This document shows, in pieces, positions 61,675-64,000 of a stretch of DNA of 64,000 nucleotides. Source of the DNA: Phragmites australis. Taxonomy: Eukaryota; Streptophyta; Magnoliopsida; Poales; Poaceae. Both the position numbers and the translations under genes were made by a program. The stretch lies in contig NC_084927.1 of assembly GCF_958298935.1 (NCBI RefSeq), positions 31,818,001 to 31,882,000 on the forward strand. The letters run 5' to 3'. The notes beneath the pieces were generated by a model that was not told the origin of the DNA, made no database searches, and worked only from the letters and a program-made list of their open reading frames with translations. Within the stretch, counting starts at the first letter, position 1. The number at the start of each line of letters is the position of its first letter.

Positions 61675-62349
61675 TAGTGATTGAGAACATAGTAGTAATG
61701 TACTCATTTATTTTTATATCGAAAGATGATATTTTGTAAAAGAAAAAAATGTGAAAATTGACAGATTTTCTGTGCAAGTACAAATTATTACCATGATGAG
61801 CATCGCAGAGGGAAAAGTACGGTGACTGAAACAAAAGCCATCACAGGCTTCTGCCCTCTTCAGCATCATCAACACCATTGCATGCTTTGTGAACTGGCCA
61901 TTATGTGTGGTGGAAACAGTAGCGGCAAGGCCAGGCCATCAAACCCCACAAGCTTTCTTCTGCGTTTTGACATTGAAGGGCACTGAAAAGGTGACAAGAA
62001 GCAAAACTTCAAGAACTGGAACAATTCTAGGCTTTCAACACTAACCTTCCCACAGGGATCTGTCCCACTGCCCGTGGTCATAGTGGGCGAGCAATCATAC
62101 CTCGCTCCATTCGTTTTTCATTAATCCAATCTTGATTACAAACCCATCTTGATTAGAGAATTCCTTCAGCGAAAGGGTTCGCAGTGGAAAGCTGCAGCAC
62201 CCTTTCACTTCGTTGTTGCTTCAGTGCCATCAGATTCTACACCAGTTTAGACATTGTGGAAACATCAAATGCCCACTCCATATGCTGAGAGCCGTATAGT
62301 TTGTCAAAAGGGTGTCATCAGAACATCGTCTGACCAAACTGCCATCAGT
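61675..62349 (-). other. Interval with a weak exon-like block (61869-62090)
   Basis: Minus-strand frame 61869-62081 (70 codons, MTTGSGTDPCGK...SKRRRKLVGFDG) includes a possible donor (AAG/GTTAGTG) and a possible acceptor (TTTTCAG before TGCCCTTCAATG). It could be 5' exonic sequence of the candidate minus-strand gene at 51832-52258, separated from it by the copia element. No family resemblance, so this is speculative. Confidence 0.25.
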
Positions 62350-63170
62350 TCTAATCTATTATGTATTATATTATTATTTTAGTGTAAAAAGGAGCCACAT
62401 GTCCGATCTCAAAATCAAGAAATAACCATGTTAATCGATCTAGATCACTCATTATTACAAACATCTAACGGTCTAAATTAAATAAAGATTTATATAGAAT
62501 ATAATTAATAAATAGCTAAATTTGGAATTAAAAATTATGGAAAATTAGCAGTTCTATTTTCATACAACTTGAGAAGCAAAATATCTAAATAAAGTGTCTA
62601 AATAAAATAAAATAAATAATAAATGAAGTTGGGGTTAGAATAGAAAAGGAAGGAGGATCCATATCAAATAGAGTCTTCAAAAAAATTAAATTATTATAAA
62701 AATCAAATACATGAATAAAGAGTCCATGTAAAATATAATTAATCAATAACTAAAATTCATAATAATATTATTATTATTTTCAAAAAAATTATTAAGATAA
62801 TAGATCAAAAAAGACTGCGTAGTTCAAGATCGTTACATCAAGTAAGCAACAGACAAGGCATAACATGTGGGCAAAATAAACCTATTCTGATTTTGATTAG
62901 GCTGCAAACACCGGACACACGATTTTAGCAATCGATCAAAACGTATACGAATCAAACCAATATATGTATATGATTTGTGTACAAGTTTAGAGCATAAATA
63001 ATTTTCTTTTCCACTATAATAATTTTATTTCTTCTTCTAATTTTATGCATTTTGTAACTAAATGACACTAACCTTATAAAAACTAAAGATACTAATTTTT
63101 AATTAAAGATTATCGTGATAAAATATTACAGCGAGACTAGCCACGCTATTAGCGTGGGCCACTTTGCTAG
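62350..63170 (+). mobile_element. Non-autonomous Helitron, copy B
   Basis: Starts TCTAATCTATTATG (62350), AT-rich and non-coding, and ends with a 7-bp hairpin CCACGCT-ATT-AGCGTGG (63141-63157), nine bases, then CTAG (63167-63170) followed by T. A hairpin close to a CTRR terminus before T, and a TC start, are the Helitron signature; no terminal repeats or target duplication are expected. The base before TC is T rather than the usual A, so the left end is less sure. Copy A is at 19620-20434. Confidence 0.78.
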
Positions 63171-63209
63171 TTGCTTGTAATTGAAGGAGGCAATATAGGA
63201 TTTCTACCA

Positions 63210-64000
63210 ACACAATAATACTTTTTGTATTTTTTTAACGGAGAGAGATCTCTCTTCTATTGAAGCAAAATAACAGTTTATAGCCACTATGTCAACAGAA
63301 CAAACCAAAGAAAAAACAAAAGAAACACATGCTAAGCTTGGAACGCTAGCGACACCGGTAAGCATATAAACACATCAGTCAGATTATAACTCAAAGATAA
63401 CATATTGGACAACAGAATTTGGCTAGAAGTTATTGCACCACTCCACAAGTTGTTCAAGAGCTGGATCAATCTTCTCCTTGTCGCCCTCCTTAGACAGGAT
63501 TTTGCAATTCTGCAAGTAAGGTAGACCTTTGAGTAGAGTATCAATTGGCTTGTTAGGGAAGGTCTTTTCAAGCACCATCTTGTTTCTGAGTTAACCAACT
63601 AGGAGTATAGTCAAGGATCCTGGGTTGCTCAGACCAGCCAAAGCATTCTCTTAATACACTCATATGAAGTTAGTAAGAACATATTGGAAGAAGATGTGAT
63701 CGACATTTTCTTTTCTATCACAGAGGCATCAGTATTCACTGCCCTTCCAGCATCTCCTCTTCATAGTGGTTACAGTTTGGAGTCTATCATTGAACATCTA
63801 CTAGAGGAAGATCTTTATCTTCTATGGAACTTTGCATTTCCATATCTCCCCAATGATTTTGCTTCTTATTCCACCATCCAAAATGAAATGATATAGGGAT
63901 TTAGTGGTGAAGTTCTTGGACTTCTCCAGAGCCTGTTGGACTTCATCATTCAAATTATCCAAATTAATGGAGTAGACCAACATCTTCAAATCCTCATATC
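63210..64000 (-). pseudogene. Degenerate LINE fragment (zf-RVT region), minus strand
   Basis: Reading the minus strand from the right edge, broken frames give IWKCKVP-KIKIFL, MFNDRLQTVTTMKRRCWKGS and CDRKENVDHIFFQ (about 63850-63700). This is the zf-RVT region C-terminal to RT in plant LINEs. Next comes a tail frame 63332-63598 with PNKPIDTLLKGLPYLQNCKI in the alternative frame. Stops and shifts are frequent. The RT itself would lie beyond the right edge, if present. Confidence 0.65.

Noticed and set aside
52314..61679. Target-site duplication for the copia element
   Set aside because: The flanking 5-mers TAAAT and TAGTG do not match, so no duplication is claimed.
1..64000. tRNA, rRNA, CRISPR array, bacterial operon or organellar insert
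   Set aside because: Looked for and not seen; gene structure, introns and repeats are those of a plant nuclear genome.

Overview
This is nuclear DNA from a grass (Poaceae), probably a panicoid, though that last step is inference. The evidence is three intron-containing plant genes, a miR168 target site, and a dense, nested set of grass-type transposons (Maximus/SIRE copia, Tekay and Tat gypsy, Tourist, Stowaway, Mutator-like elements, Helitrons, LINEs). There is no prokaryotic or organellar signature, and no tRNA, rRNA or CRISPR array was seen.

Three genes are well supported. (1) Minus strand, 1 to about 7150: the 5' two thirds of an AGO1-class ARGONAUTE. It has 14 coding exons, an untranslated first exon, a long 5'-UTR intron and a miR168-complementary site. 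Its 3' end, with the PIWI catalytic core, lies off the left edge. (2) Minus strand, 17552-19322: a complete two-exon gene for translation initiation factor eIF3 subunit G. (3) Plus strand, 48490-51191: a complete six-exon GARP/MYB-like (SHLQMYR-type) transcription factor with two EAR-like repressor motifs. A fourth, weak candidate is a minus-strand transcription unit at 51832-52258, possibly continued at 61869-62090 on the far side of a copia insertion.

The rest is mostly mobile DNA. 7.2-14.6 kb: AGO1 promoter with a 32-bp tandem duplication, a foldback element, a TRIM-like element, GC-rich gene-free stretches and a Stowaway MITE. 14.6-17.1 kb: a Mutator-like element with 9-bp target duplications and a GC-rich cargo, then a Tourist-like MITE and an inverted fragment of the same cargo. 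19.6-20.4 kb and 62.35-63.17 kb: two copies of one Helitron-like family. 20.8-22.3 kb: an LTR fragment. 24.0-31.7 kb: a pol-less Maximus copia remnant (minus) joined to the 3' part of a Tat gypsy element (plus) that carries an antisense plant-specific ORF. 33-34.5 kb: a Maximus LTR relic. 36.7-40.1 kb: a palindromic repeat patch and an internally deleted Tekay element. 40.1-44.4 kb: 5' LTR and gag of a minus-strand gypsy element, with a solo LTR inserted in its LTR (5-bp duplication TCACC). 52.3-61.7 kb: a nearly full-length degenerate Maximus-type copia element lacking RNase H. 63.2-64 kb: a degenerate LINE.

The genes are housekeeping or regulatory and do not form a pathway. The most unusual signals are structural: tandem palindromes of the form ACCGGA-n-TCCGGT inside LTRs of two unrelated superfamilies, a tandem array of hairpin units in the solo LTR, and the antisense ORF of the Tat element. 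I did not find a convincing new biochemical system. Exon borders come from reading splice sites and family alignment by eye, not from transcript data.
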